A stretch of 34,252 bases of DNA from Candidatus Zhuqueibacterota bacterium (GCA_963169875.1 CAUJEL010000126.1:1-34252), one strand, 5' to 3'; counted from the first letter of the stretch, positions 9,701-18,418 are shown. Notes: a model not told the origin generated them from the letters alone. Made by a program: numbers and translations.

Positions 9701-10790
9701 ATCTATTGATGACTTCGGCGACGAACCTCACCTCATCATTACTCAATTCCGGATACATGGGCAGCGACAATGTCTGCGCGGCATGGAGCTCGGAAACCGG
9801 AAAAGCTCCTCGCGAATAACCGAGTTCCTGACAGGATTTCTGCAGATGACAGGGTAGCGGATAATGGATCTGCGTGCCCACGCCATAGTCCGTCAGGTGT
9901 TGACGCAAACGGTCACGTTCCGCACAGCGGATGGCATAGTGGTTATACACATGATAAACCTCCGCCCTTTGCGCGGGGATCTTGACCCTGGTATTTTTGA
10001 TCTCGTGTTCATAGATGGCCGCTATCTGGCGGCGGCGCACATTCCAGGTTTCCAGGTATGGAAGCTGCGCCGACAAGAGCGCGGCCTGCATTTCATCCAG
10101 ACGGCTGGTGAAACCTCTTCCTTGATTTTCAGCGTGTTCATCCTGGCCATGATTGCGCAACAGCTTGAGCCGTTCGGCCTGGCGGGTGTCGCGCGTGACG
10201 ACCATGCCACCATCTCCGAAGGATCCCAGATTTCGCGTCGGATAAAAACTGAAACACCCGAACGCACCCAGGGTGCCGGTCTTGCGTCCCTTATAGGCGG
10301 CACCGTGCGCCTGACGGGCGTCCTCGATGATGCTCAAGCCATATTTATCCGCCAGTTCCTGCAGATCATCCATGGCGCAGGTATGGCCGTGGAGATGAAC
10401 GGGGATGATGGCGGCTGTGCGCGCACTGATGCGGTTGGCGGTCTGCGTGATATCCATACAAAAATACGACGCATCGATATCCACAAGAACCGGTCTCGCG
10501 CCGGCGAAAAAGATGGCCGACAGTGTGGAAATCCCGGCATTTGCCGCGGTGATGACTTCATCTCCAGGAGACACGCCGGCGGCTATCAATGACAGATGCA
10601 GAGCCTCTGTGCCGGAACCCACCCCGATCGCATGGCCGACGCCGAGATAATCGGCAAACTCCATCTCGAAGCGCTCCAGTTCTCTGCCCATCACATAGCA
10701 ACCGCTGGCAAGAACACGAGCAATGGTCCTGTCGATATCCGTCTGAATACTGCGGTAATGGCGTCCCAAATCCTTGAACGAAACCTGCAT
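9693..10790 (-). CDS. DegT/DnrJ/EryC1/StrS-family protein lacking the PLP lysine
   Basis: A 365-residue member of the sugar aminotransferase family. It keeps the overall fold markers: GVGSGTEALHLSL (about 56-68), DEVITAANAGISTLSAI, VDID, IIEDARQAHGA with the cofactor-contacting D157 and Q160, and a C-terminal IHYPLPCHLQ motif. It resembles the QdtB/FdtB group that makes 3-amino-3,6-dideoxyhexoses. In the motif FSFYPTRNLGSFGDGG the residue that is normally the Schiff-base lysine is Arg186 (codon CGA at 10235-10233). Without a lysine, ordinary transamination is not expected. It may be a dead or repurposed homologue, or one that binds PMP without an internal aldimine, as the 3-dehydratases with a His substitution do. 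The start is ATG 10790 with AAGGA six bases upstream. Confidence 0.85.
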   Translation of the reverse strand: MQVSFKDLGRHYRSIQTDIDRTIARVLASGCYVMGRELERFEMEFADYLGVGHAIGVGSGTEALHLSLIAAGVSPGDEVITAANAGISTLSAIFFAGARPVLVDIDASYFCMDITQTANRISARTAAIIPVHLHGHTCAMDDLQELADKYGLSIIEDARQAHGAAYKGRKTGTLGAFGCFSFYPTRNLGSFGDGGMVVTRDTRQAERLKLLRNHGQDEHAENQGRGFTSRLDEMQAALLSAQLPYLETWNVRRRQIAAIYEHEIKNTRVKIPAQRAEVYHVYNHYAIRCAERDRLRQHLTDYGVGTQIHYPLPCHLQKSCQELGYSRGAFPVSELHAAQTLSLPMYPELSNDEVRFVAEVINRFE

Positions 10791-10826
10791 AGCAATCCTT
10801 ATTCTAACCCGGTGGCGGGATTATTT

Positions 10827-11708
10827 CTATCCACTTTTCCCGGCATCGAGGCACGCACGGATGGATATCAGCTTGACGCCGGCGGCCAGCAACCTGTTCC
10901 TTGTTTCGGGCGCGCACAGCATCTCAAGTTCGGCACTGCGGTGCCATTCAGCGGTGTCCTCTGCGCTCTTTTCTTCATGGCAGCCGGGATGGCACATCCA
11001 TTCATTGATGCCCGGCCGAAACTGTGCCACCATGCGCTGAAAGGCCTTCGCTTTATCCAGACTCTGATACCAGGACATGCCCCAAAAGTGGTCTGCACCA
11101 CGGAAATGCTGGTAATGTCGGCGGCTGGCGAGCGCACCCACAGCGAGAACCAGCTGCTGTGCCAGACCAAGGGCTTCGCGTTGATGCCAGTACATCCCCT
11201 CGCATGGGAGGGAAATCGTTCTGATCCAGCTGATGCCATACTCACGCGCCAGGGGCGCAACCACCGCAGCGACCCGCGGCAGCAGATGAATATGATGGTG
11301 GCTGTCCATATGATCCAGGGTCAGTCCCATCTGCAGCAGCCGTTCTATCTGGGCGCGGATCTCGCCGGTCAATTCTTTCTGTCTGATGCCGCCGGCCAAC
11401 ATCCGTTGTGTCAGTCGCCATTTGCCGGTGAATTGGCCGTGCTGCTGCACCAGCGTGGGCACGGATCCTGCCGCAAGCAGCGGCGCACCCTCCGTCAGAT
11501 TCACATGCAAGCCCGCGGACAGGTTTTCTGTCTTAATCCAGTCACACGCCGCGGCAAGCGCGGCGCCATTGGCAATGACCGAAAGACTGGTGAGCATGCC
11601 CGCGGCATGAGCGCGCTGAATGCCTCGATTGACGGCCCCGGACTTGCCGGCATCATCCGCGTGCACCACCACAAGACGATCCGCGGAATTTACACCGAGC
11701 GTGGACAA
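10827..11708 (-). CDS. ChbG/HpnK (YdjC) family carbohydrate deacetylase
   Basis: About 293 residues. It shows the metal-site motifs of the family: VVHADDAGKS near the N-terminus (D18, D19), GLHVNLTEG (H68), HMDSHHHIHLLP (about 133-144), and a C-terminal MCHPGCHEE. Relatives remove an N-acetyl group from chitooligosaccharides (ChbG) or from a glycolipid intermediate (HpnK). Here it probably deacetylates an amino sugar of the lipid-linked glycan. The start is uncertain. TTG 11708 is the first conventional in-frame start, but the strong AAAAGGAG motif lies about 18 bases upstream. An ATA four codons earlier would have ideal spacing to it. The DegT-family gene starts 36 bases after this gene's stop. 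Confidence 0.82.
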   Translation of the reverse strand: MSTLGVNSADRLVVVHADDAGKSGAVNRGIQRAHAAGMLTSLSVIANGAALAAACDWIKTENLSAGLHVNLTEGAPLLAAGSVPTLVQQHGQFTGKWRLTQRMLAGGIRQKELTGEIRAQIERLLQMGLTLDHMDSHHHIHLLPRVAAVVAPLAREYGISWIRTISLPCEGMYWHQREALGLAQQLVLAVGALASRRHYQHFRGADHFWGMSWYQSLDKAKAFQRMVAQFRPGINEWMCHPGCHEEKSAEDTAEWHRSAELEMLCAPETRNRLLAAGVKLISIRACLDAGKSG

Positions 11709-11764
11709 AAGTTTCTCTATTCATCACTCCTTTTCCCGGCCGCATGGGCGCGCCGGGATAGAGG

Positions 11765-12766
11765 CTATCCTTCGATATACTCCGCAGCGCGTTCACGATA
11801 AAAGCGAACGGTGCGATCGATGCCGGATTTCAGATCAACGCGAGGCTGCCACCCGGTCAGTCGACTCATCTTGTCGTAGGAGACGACGAATTTGCGAATA
11901 TCGATGCTCTCGCGTTCCGGCGGAAACGGAATATGAACAAAACTGCCGCTGCCCACCGAAGCGATCACCGAACGCACCATATCCAGAAAAAGAGTCTCGA
12001 CGCCCGAACCGATCATAAAAACTTCCTGATCGGTTTCGCCGCTCAAGGCGGCGCGGACAAAGGCATCCACGACGTCATCGATAAAAATATAATCCCGCGT
12101 CTGCAGGCCGTCGCCATATACCGTGATCGCCTTTTCCTCCATGGCGTTGCGGACGAACCAGTTGAGAATGCCGTAAAAGCCATGGTGCATCTGGCATCGC
12201 GGCCCATACACATTGTTGAGGCGCAGGGAAGTGACCGGGAATCCATGGATTTTGCCGAACAAAAAGAGGTATTTTTCCGCGGCGAGTTTATTGATGCCAT
12301 AGACATCGGTCGGGTGACAGGGGTGCGCCTCATCCACGGGCAGGTAAAGCGGCTCGCCGATCTGGCCGCGGCTGCCCGCGAAGACGACCTTGGCGCCGGT
12401 ATTATGAGCGGCCAGGGCGCGACAGAGGTTCAGCGTGCCATCGCAATTGATCGCCACATCCAGCGATGGATCGGCCATGGAGATTTCCCGTCCGACCTGG
12501 GCGGCGAGATGAAAAATATAATCCTTGTGACGCACCTGGTCGCAGAGCAGGTCATAATCGCGGATGTCGCCGCGGATAAATTGAACCTGTTTTTTGATCT
12601 CCTTAATATTCGCCGGATTCCAGCCGTAAGGGTCCAGACATGCGTCCAGAATGACCACATCAGCGCCCTCCTGCACCAGACGGTGGGCGAGATTACTGCC
12701 GATGAAACCCAGGCCGCCGGTGATCAGGGTCTTTTTACCTTTTAATTTTGCAAAATCAGGATTCAT
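11765..12766 (-). CDS. NAD-dependent epimerase/dehydratase (extended SDR)
   Basis: A 333-residue nucleotide-sugar modifying enzyme. The Rossmann motif ITGGLGFIGS lies at about residues 15-24 and the catalytic pair Tyr156/Lys160 in DVYGINK. A family-typical LRLNNVYGPRC and a C-terminal substrate-binding half follow. The active-site serine region reads FAGSRGQIGEP. It is probably a UDP-glucose-4-epimerase-like or dTDP/UDP-sugar dehydratase-type enzyme supplying a donor for the glycosyltransferases beside it; the exact reaction cannot be told. ATG 12766 begins at MNPDFAKLKGKK. A GTG two codons earlier (12772) has slightly better spacing to AGGA and is a real alternative. Both overlap the tail of the upstream GT4 gene. 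Confidence 0.85.
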   Translation of the reverse strand: MNPDFAKLKGKKTLITGGLGFIGSNLAHRLVQEGADVVILDACLDPYGWNPANIKEIKKQVQFIRGDIRDYDLLCDQVRHKDYIFHLAAQVGREISMADPSLDVAINCDGTLNLCRALAAHNTGAKVVFAGSRGQIGEPLYLPVDEAHPCHPTDVYGINKLAAEKYLFLFGKIHGFPVTSLRLNNVYGPRCQMHHGFYGILNWFVRNAMEEKAITVYGDGLQTRDYIFIDDVVDAFVRAALSGETDQEVFMIGSGVETLFLDMVRSVIASVGSGSFVHIPFPPERESIDIRKFVVSYDKMSRLTGWQPRVDLKSGIDRTVRFYRERAAEYIEG

Positions 12767-13826
12767 TGCCACACATTTCCTCAATTATATTGGCAAACGC
12801 TTCTCCGAGCCGCTGCAGGGTGCAGTGTTCCTGAAAGACGCGATACCCCCCGGCGGCGATGTGCGCGCGCAGGACTGGATTGCGTTTCAGTTCGAGTATC
12901 GCCTCAGCCAGAGCCTGTGGATTGGCGCGTTCAATGAGATAAGCGCTCTCGCCATGCGTCAGCAGCTCTTGCACCGGTTCGTTGCCGGCGGTGATCAATG
13001 GCTTGGCCATGGCCATGGCTTCAACGACTTTATTGGTGGTCACGCGCAGCACACGGTCATTATCACCGAAGATGCCCAGACAGAGGTCCGCCCTGGCCAT
13101 CCGCTGCGCGAGTTCCGCGTAGGGAACCGGATCAGAAAAGCGCACATTGGTGAGCTGGAGTTTTTGAGCGAGCTGCTGATCTTCCGCGTAAGTGATGCCT
13201 TTGCCGATGATACGAAATTCGATATCGCGTTCATCGCGAAGCTGGTGCGCCGCCTGCAGTATGTACTTGATGCCGTGAAAGGGCGCGTATTCGCCGTGAA
13301 AATGCACCACAAATTTGTCCGTGTCCTTGGGGCATGAACACGGATAAATGATGCGGTCATCGACGGCCAGGAAAATGCGCCGCATGCGGGACGCAGGTAC
13401 GGCAAACGTCCGGCAAAAAAAATCGATATGCGCCTGGGTTTCAAGCACGGCGAGATCGGACATCTTGTAGGAGAGCCAGTCGCTCCAGCCATAGATGCGC
13501 GCCTTGAGGCTTCCCGGTTTTGCCTTGCCGCGGTCGTAGACCATGGTGTCCAGCGTGGTGATGTACATGTCGAAAAGCAGCGGTTTGCGCGTCAGGAGTC
13601 GCACCCACGGCAGAATGATCTGCCCGTAAAATCCGACCAGCACCACATCACACTGCCGGGACTGCCGCATGGCGCGCCAAATCAAAGCCGGGTAATGGCG
13701 GAAGGAACGGTCCGGCGGGTAACAGCCAACAATTTCATAACCTTGCTGTTCGAGAGCGGAATGAACGATATGAGTACGCGAATAGCTGCGCTCACGGCCA
13801 GCGACAAACAGGATCTTTTTTTTCAC
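12756..13826 (-). CDS. GT4-family glycosyltransferase
   Basis: A 356-residue two-domain GT-B enzyme. The N-terminal domain begins MKKKILFVAGRERSYSRTH. The C-terminal GT4 domain includes VVHFHGEYAPFHGIKYIL, FRIIGKG, and TTNKVVEAMAMAKPLITAG, the last containing the conserved acidic residue of the donor site. The start codon is GTG 13826, overlapping the preceding TGA as GTGA. It acts in the cytoplasm on the growing lipid-linked glycan. No single specificity can be assigned. Confidence 0.83.
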   Translation of the reverse strand: MKKKILFVAGRERSYSRTHIVHSALEQQGYEIVGCYPPDRSFRHYPALIWRAMRQSRQCDVVLVGFYGQIILPWVRLLTRKPLLFDMYITTLDTMVYDRGKAKPGSLKARIYGWSDWLSYKMSDLAVLETQAHIDFFCRTFAVPASRMRRIFLAVDDRIIYPCSCPKDTDKFVVHFHGEYAPFHGIKYILQAAHQLRDERDIEFRIIGKGITYAEDQQLAQKLQLTNVRFSDPVPYAELAQRMARADLCLGIFGDNDRVLRVTTNKVVEAMAMAKPLITAGNEPVQELLTHGESAYLIERANPQALAEAILELKRNPVLRAHIAAGGYRVFQEHCTLQRLGEAFANIIEEMCGNES

Positions 13827-14797
13827 GCCCGCTCACCCGGTTCTTTCTGCCCCTTCTCCAGTTTAAGATCCAATTTTCGCACCCGATACAAGGTGTTTTC
13901 GATCAAACGGCGGTTGAAGCCGATCAGATCGGCCAAAAGGCCAATGATGAACACCTGAAATCCGACGATGAGCAATACCGCGGCGAGGATCAACGATTGA
14001 ATGTGCCCCATGCCGCCGCTGGTGATATAAAAATAGATAAAACGCAATCCGATCAGAAAACCGATCCCAAAGACGACGGCGCCGATATAGGAGAACATCT
14101 TCAGGGGTTCATACATGGAGTAGATGCGCGCGATGGTGGCCATGGAGCGCTTGACATAGTTCCAATTACCCTTGAACAGGCGCGACTCGCGCGTCTTCTC
14201 GTTGGTGCGCACATTGACATGGGCGATGGCGAGATTTTTCTTACCCGCCTGGATGATGGTCTCCAGGGTGTAGGTGAAGCGCGACACCACATTCATTTGC
14301 AATGCAGCTTCGCGGCTGAGGGCTCTGAAGCCGCTGGTGGCATCCGGGATGGCGGTATCGGAGACCTGACGCACCACCCAGCTGCCGAGGCTTTGCAGCC
14401 GTTTTTTCGTCCATGAGAAATGGACGATGCTTTCGGTGTTGCGGTCGCCCACCACCAGCTCGGCCTCGCCGCGAACGATCGGTTGCACCAGCTGGCGGAT
14501 GTCATCACCGCAATATTGATTGTCCGCATCGGTATTGACGATGATATCCGCGCCCAGGCGTAAAGCGGCATCCAGTCCGGCCATGAAGCCGTTGGCCAGT
14601 CCTTTATTTTTGGTGACGCGGACGATATGATGCGCGCCATGTTGACGCGCCACTTCAGCGGTGCCATCGCTGCTGCCATCATCAACGATGAGGATTTCGA
14701 TGGTATCGATGCCATCGATCTGTTTGGGCAGATCCGCCAGGGTTATTGGCAGTGTCTCCGCCTCATTAAAACAGGGTATTTGAATGATCAGTTTCAA
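13823..14797 (-). CDS. GT2 glycosyltransferase, polyprenyl-phosphate-sugar synthase type
   Basis: A 324-residue GT-A enzyme of the dolichyl/polyprenyl-phosphate mannose synthase type. IQIPCFNEAETLP opens the domain, LIVDDGSSDGT binds the nucleotide, and NTDADNQY provides the DXD metal site. The C-terminal ~90 residues hold two hydrophobic helices that anchor it in the membrane. It would make a polyprenyl-phosphate sugar for one of the GT-C enzymes downstream. The start must be TTG 14797, because the frame has a stop only two codons upstream and the conserved N-terminus begins right there. GAGGAG lies about 15 bases upstream inside the preceding gene. Confidence 0.84.
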   Translation of the reverse strand: MKLIIQIPCFNEAETLPITLADLPKQIDGIDTIEILIVDDGSSDGTAEVARQHGAHHIVRVTKNKGLANGFMAGLDAALRLGADIIVNTDADNQYCGDDIRQLVQPIVRGEAELVVGDRNTESIVHFSWTKKRLQSLGSWVVRQVSDTAIPDATSGFRALSREAALQMNVVSRFTYTLETIIQAGKKNLAIAHVNVRTNEKTRESRLFKGNWNYVKRSMATIARIYSMYEPLKMFSYIGAVVFGIGFLIGLRFIYFYITSGGMGHIQSLILAAVLLIVGFQVFIIGLLADLIGFNRRLIENTLYRVRKLDLKLEKGQKEPGERA

Positions 14798-14800
14798 GGC

Positions 14801-15781
14801 TTAGTTAAGTATCTCCTCGATATTATAGTCCTTGATTTCCTTGGCATGGGTGAAAATGATCATCTCCGCCAACAGGCCGATGGAGATCATCTGAATGCCG
14901 ATGATGAAGAGGATCGCACCCAGCAAAAGCATGGGTTTTCCGGCAATGCCGCCAAAGCCGAGAATGCGATAGATGAACAGATAGAGATTGATGGCCGCGC
15001 CCACCAGGGCGAATAAAGCGCCGAGAAAACCGAGAAAATGAAGGGGCTTTTTGGAATATTTGCTCAAAAAGAGGACGCTGACCAGATCCAGGGTGCGGCG
15101 GATGTAATTTTTCGGATAAAGCGATTGCTCGAACTTGCCCGGCAGCTGTTCCACTTTGGCTTCCGCAATTTTATAGCCCTGACGGTGCGCCAGTACGGGC
15201 AGGAAGGCATTCAACGTGCCATAATAGGGCACATGATCCAGCACTTCTCGGCGCAAGGCCAGCACGCCGCTGTTGACATCATGCAGATGCAGCTTGGTCA
15301 TGCGGTTGGTCAAACCATTGAAGAGCCGCGACACGATCTGATTCAGTCCGGAATCACGGCGAGGATAGCGTACGCCGATCACCACATCGGCACCCTGCTC
15401 AATTTCGTGGTACAAGCTGAGGATGTTATTGGGATTGATCCGCACCCGGCAGGTGAAATAGAGCAGCACCGCACCGGCGGCCATCTGAACGCCGGCATCC
15501 AGAGCCGAAGCTTCCCCAAAGGTGGTGCGCAGACGGGCTATACGCACCTGACGATTCATCTCGCCGATTTTTACCAGTTCCTGCCACGTTCCGTCACGGC
15601 TGCCATCGTCCACAAAGATCAATTCATATTCTTTATGGAAAGAACGCATGGTGGCATGGATATCAGCATAGAGTTCAGCGATCTCAGCCCGGTTGTTATG
15701 GGTCAATACGATGACCGACAGCGGCAAAGATCTTTTTGGAGATTCAACAACGGCTGCAGCAGGCTTGGGAAGATTGGTCAT
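14801..15781 (-). CDS. GT2-like protein without the DXD metal motif
   Basis: A 326-residue protein with the same layout as its GT2 neighbours: an N-terminal GT-A domain (LSVIVLTHNN, LIFVDDGSRDGT) and two C-terminal hydrophobic helices (about 235-310). Aligning GAVLLYFTCRVRINPNNI with the usual V-DADLQDPP-I block places Thr110 and Arg112 where the two metal-binding aspartates should be. The nucleotide-binding VDDGS is kept. It may therefore be a non-catalytic partner, bind donors in a metal-independent way, or be decaying. The start is ATG 15781 with GAAGAGA upstream. An A+T-rich gap of 73 bases precedes it, the widest in this part of the operon. Confidence 0.8.
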   Translation of the reverse strand: MTNLPKPAAAVVESPKRSLPLSVIVLTHNNRAEIAELYADIHATMRSFHKEYELIFVDDGSRDGTWQELVKIGEMNRQVRIARLRTTFGEASALDAGVQMAAGAVLLYFTCRVRINPNNILSLYHEIEQGADVVIGVRYPRRDSGLNQIVSRLFNGLTNRMTKLHLHDVNSGVLALRREVLDHVPYYGTLNAFLPVLAHRQGYKIAEAKVEQLPGKFEQSLYPKNYIRRTLDLVSVLFLSKYSKKPLHFLGFLGALFALVGAAINLYLFIYRILGFGGIAGKPMLLLGAILFIIGIQMISIGLLAEMIIFTHAKEIKDYNIEEILN

Positions 15782-15810
15782 GGTCTCTTCTTATTAAATA
15801 ATTAATTTAT

Positions 15811-15839
15811 AAAGTAATATGTTTTATCCTAAAAAACAA
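15811..15839 (-). promoter_or_regulatory. Possible internal promoter in the A+T-rich gap of the operon
   Basis: On the minus strand TTGTTT and TACTTT are separated by 17 bases, inside a 73-base A+T-rich gap between two GT2 genes. The rest of the operon is almost gapless, so a secondary promoter here is plausible, but the -10 match is poor. Confidence 0.22.
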
Positions 15840-15854
15840 TTCCAAAATTTCAGC

Positions 15855-16820
15855 TCACCTGGTCTCTGATCGAGCATTGACTTGCAGAAATGTCTTGCGC
15901 GAACCCGTACGCACGATCACCTTGCCAATCAGTCCGAAAAAGAAAAACTGCGCCGCCGCTATCCAGAACAACACCGTCATGGATAGCAAAATATTCATAT
16001 CGGCAAAGGTGCGGTTTTGCGCAACCACCTGGTAGACCATCGCTGCAAAAGAAATCACACCGCTGAGCAGAAAAAAGCCTCCGATGTGGGAAAAAAAGAC
16101 CAGTGGATTGTAAAGATGCTTCATCAGCAGGCGTATGCTGGTCAAATCCATGACGACGCGGAACGTACGGGTCAGATTATACTTGGAGGTTCCAAAACGG
16201 CGCGGGTGATGATTGACCGGCAACTCGGTGATCTCCGCCCCTTCGATGCGCAGCAGCGCCGGAATGAAACGATGCAACTCCCCGTAAAGCGTGATGCGGC
16301 GCAGAATATCACCGCGGAAGGCTTTCAGAGAACATCCGGTATCATGGAGTTTGACATCGGTCAGGGAGCAGATCAGTTTATTGGCGATTTTGGACGGAAC
16401 CTTGCGCAATACCAGTTTGTCCTTGCGGTTCTTGCGCCACCCCGCCACCACATCATAGCCCTCGTCCATTTTTTTCAAAAGCATGGGGATATCGGCCGGA
16501 TCGTTTTGCAGATCACCATCCATGGCTACGACGACTTCACCGCGGCTGGCCTCAAACCCCGCGCCCATGGCCGCTGACTGGCCAAAATTATTGCGGAAGA
16601 GAATGACCCGCAGCGTTTTGAATTGGGCAGCCAGCTCGCGCAAGCGGTCGCGCGTGCCGTCGCGGCTGCCATCATCCACCAGGACGACCTCATAGCTTCT
16701 GCCCAGACCCTCACATACCGGATGCAAGGCCGCCCACAGCCGATCCACGCTCTCAACCTCATTGTACAATGGTACAACAATGGAAAGATAGGGCTGCGTT
16801 GTAGCATTCAGGGTGTTCAT
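15855..16820 (-). CDS. GT2 glycosyltransferase, ArnC/DPM1-like polyprenyl-phosphate transferase
   Basis: A 321-residue membrane-anchored GT-A enzyme. LSIVVPLYNEVESV, VLVDDGSRDGT, FGQSAAMGAGFEA and the intact metal motif MDGDLQNDP are present, followed by DTGCSLKAFRG and two C-terminal transmembrane helices. This is the standard layout of ArnC-like enzymes that transfer a sugar from a nucleotide donor to undecaprenyl phosphate. The start is ATG 16820, overlapping the stop of the membrane hydrolase gene as ATGA, with AAGGA five bases upstream. Its product would feed one of the GT-C transferases of the locus. Confidence 0.85.
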   Translation of the reverse strand: MNTLNATTQPYLSIVVPLYNEVESVDRLWAALHPVCEGLGRSYEVVLVDDGSRDGTRDRLRELAAQFKTLRVILFRNNFGQSAAMGAGFEASRGEVVVAMDGDLQNDPADIPMLLKKMDEGYDVVAGWRKNRKDKLVLRKVPSKIANKLICSLTDVKLHDTGCSLKAFRGDILRRITLYGELHRFIPALLRIEGAEITELPVNHHPRRFGTSKYNLTRTFRVVMDLTSIRLLMKHLYNPLVFFSHIGGFFLLSGVISFAAMVYQVVAQNRTFADMNILLSMTVLFWIAAAQFFFFGLIGKVIVRTGSRKTFLQVNARSETR

Positions 16821-17368
16821 GACGTTCCTTTAAGGCCGGCCTCATTCCGGCGGCATATTCCGTAACATGCTATAAATAATGGAACAAAAACGACAATCTC
16901 AACGAGTACCGTTTTCAGGTTATGCCAGCTCAACAGACTGGCAAGAAAGAGATGGCTCTCACCGCTGCGGTGCACATCGGAAAAAATCAACAGCGGCGAA
17001 ATGACATAATCCTTCCACAATGGCCACAACAACGGGATCCCCCGCGGTGCGCTCGTATCCACAGCCAGGAGGTCCAGTCCGAGATGCAGGATGCCCGCCA
17101 ACATCAGCAAACCCGTCATCCGGCCCCATCTCGCGCTGATGCGGCCCCCTGCGAGTCCGGCCGCGAGCACAAACGCCAGCGAGTGGGTCGCCTGATGATG
17201 ATAGGCATTGGCGTCGCCTGCAACAACCAGCCCGTAAAGCAAATCGATATCTGGAAGCAGAGCGAAGATGGTGACCCAGGCGATCAGCCACCCGTTCCAG
17301 CGCAGGTTATGATAGCCGGCGTAGAGCAGAAAAATACCGCTGAGCGTATGACCGACAGGGGTTGGCAT
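16817..17368 (-). CDS. YdjM-like membrane-bound metal-dependent hydrolase
   Basis: A 183-residue protein with four or five hydrophobic helices. Motifs of the YdjM/DUF457 family are visible: MPTPVGHTLSG, LLPDIDLLYG, HHQATHSLAF and a LHLGLDLLAVDTSAPRGIP segment, which together supply His/Asp metal ligands. The biochemical role of the family is poorly known; it is called a membrane-bound metal-dependent hydrolase from its motifs. It sits 24 bases after the ketoacyl synthase gene and overlaps the ArnC-like GT2 gene by four bases, so it is clearly part of the operon. The start is ATG 17368. Confidence 0.78.
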   Translation of the reverse strand: MPTPVGHTLSGIFLLYAGYHNLRWNGWLIAWVTIFALLPDIDLLYGLVVAGDANAYHHQATHSLAFVLAAGLAGGRISARWGRMTGLLMLAGILHLGLDLLAVDTSAPRGIPLLWPLWKDYVISPLLIFSDVHRSGESHLFLASLLSWHNLKTVLVEIVVFVPLFIACYGICRRNEAGLKGTS

Positions 17369-17392
17369 TTCCGGTTTTATTTTCCTTTTCAG

Positions 17393-18406
17393 CTAAAATT
17401 CTGCGATCGCAGTAGCGTATGACAATCCGGCGCCGAATCCACTGAGGAGAATCCGCTGCCCCCGCTGCAGCCGCCCCGCATCCCAGGCGTCTTTCAGGGC
17501 GATGGGGATTGTTGCTGAAACCGTATTGCCGCGCTGTGCGATATTTTGATACATTTTTTCCGCCGGCACGTGCAGGATGCGCGCCAGCGAATCGAGCACC
17601 AGTTTACTGGCTTGATGAAACACGAACAAGTCGATATTTTCCGCGGTCATGTGATTGCGCGCCAGCAGGGTTTGCACCTGCGGGGGCACTTTGTCCAGCA
17701 CAAATTCCATGATGCCCATGCCATCCATGAATATGGATTCGGGGGTGCGAACATTGCCGTTATCGTCCGTCTGGCTGAGAGCTGTTTGCGGAGATTTGGG
17801 CATGCGCAGACCGCCGGCTGGAATGATAAAGCGGTCATAGTGTTCGCCCGCGGTGCCGCACAGGACATCGATCACGCCCGCATGGGGCTGTACGGCCGGC
17901 GTTATCCAGGTTACCGCAACCCCATCGCCGAAAAGCACGCGCGCGGAGCGGTCGTTGGCATGGATATACCTGGAGTATGTATCTCCGCTTACGAAGAGAA
18001 TATTTTGTGCCAATCTCGCCGCCACCAGCCCCTGGATGATGGCCAATCCATAGACAAACCCTGAACAGGCGAGGTTGAAATCAAAGGCGATCACCTCCTC
18101 CGCAAGTCCGAGGCTCTTGTGGAGAATGCACGCATTCGGGGGCATGATATAATCGGGACTCTGTGTACAAAAGATAATCGCATCAATTTTACGGCGCAAA
18201 CCGGAATGACGGTCAAAAAGCTGTTCGCAGGCCTGTTCAGCGAGATTGAGCGCCGTTTCATCAGGTGCCGCAATGTGACGGCTTTCGACGCCCGAGCGGC
18301 CTTGTATATGCGCGAGATCCCAGCTGCTGTTTTCCGCGGCCAGTTCGGCATTGCTCACTTTTCGGGCCGGCAAAGAATAGGCGATATCCTGAAATTCAAT
18401 ACACAT
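17393..18406 (-). CDS. 3-oxoacyl-ACP synthase III family protein (KASIII, FabH-like)
   Basis: A 337-residue condensing enzyme of the thiolase superfamily. The catalytic triad is complete: Cys114 in NLACSGFVYG, His264 in FVFHQASKLV and Asn294 in QRGNTVSATIP. A terminal GFGAGLSYATA glycine loop follows. It is somewhat longer than E. coli FabH because of an insertion near residues 195-225. It joins an acyl-CoA or acyl-ACP to malonyl-ACP. With an acyl carrier protein gene two positions upstream in a polysaccharide operon, it probably builds an acyl group for decorating the glycan or its lipid, not bulk fatty acids. The start is ATG 18406, with a weak AGG upstream. Confidence 0.85.
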   Translation of the reverse strand: MCIEFQDIAYSLPARKVSNAELAAENSSWDLAHIQGRSGVESRHIAAPDETALNLAEQACEQLFDRHSGLRRKIDAIIFCTQSPDYIMPPNACILHKSLGLAEEVIAFDFNLACSGFVYGLAIIQGLVAARLAQNILFVSGDTYSRYIHANDRSARVLFGDGVAVTWITPAVQPHAGVIDVLCGTAGEHYDRFIIPAGGLRMPKSPQTALSQTDDNGNVRTPESIFMDGMGIMEFVLDKVPPQVQTLLARNHMTAENIDLFVFHQASKLVLDSLARILHVPAEKMYQNIAQRGNTVSATIPIALKDAWDAGRLQRGQRILLSGFGAGLSYATAIAEF

Positions 18407-18418
18407 AAATGGCCTGGT

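Noticed and set aside
10596-11801. A 401-codon open frame on the plus strand
   Set aside because: It is antisense to the DegT-family and ChbG/HpnK-type genes, which have clear motifs. No ribosome-binding site or domain is seen.
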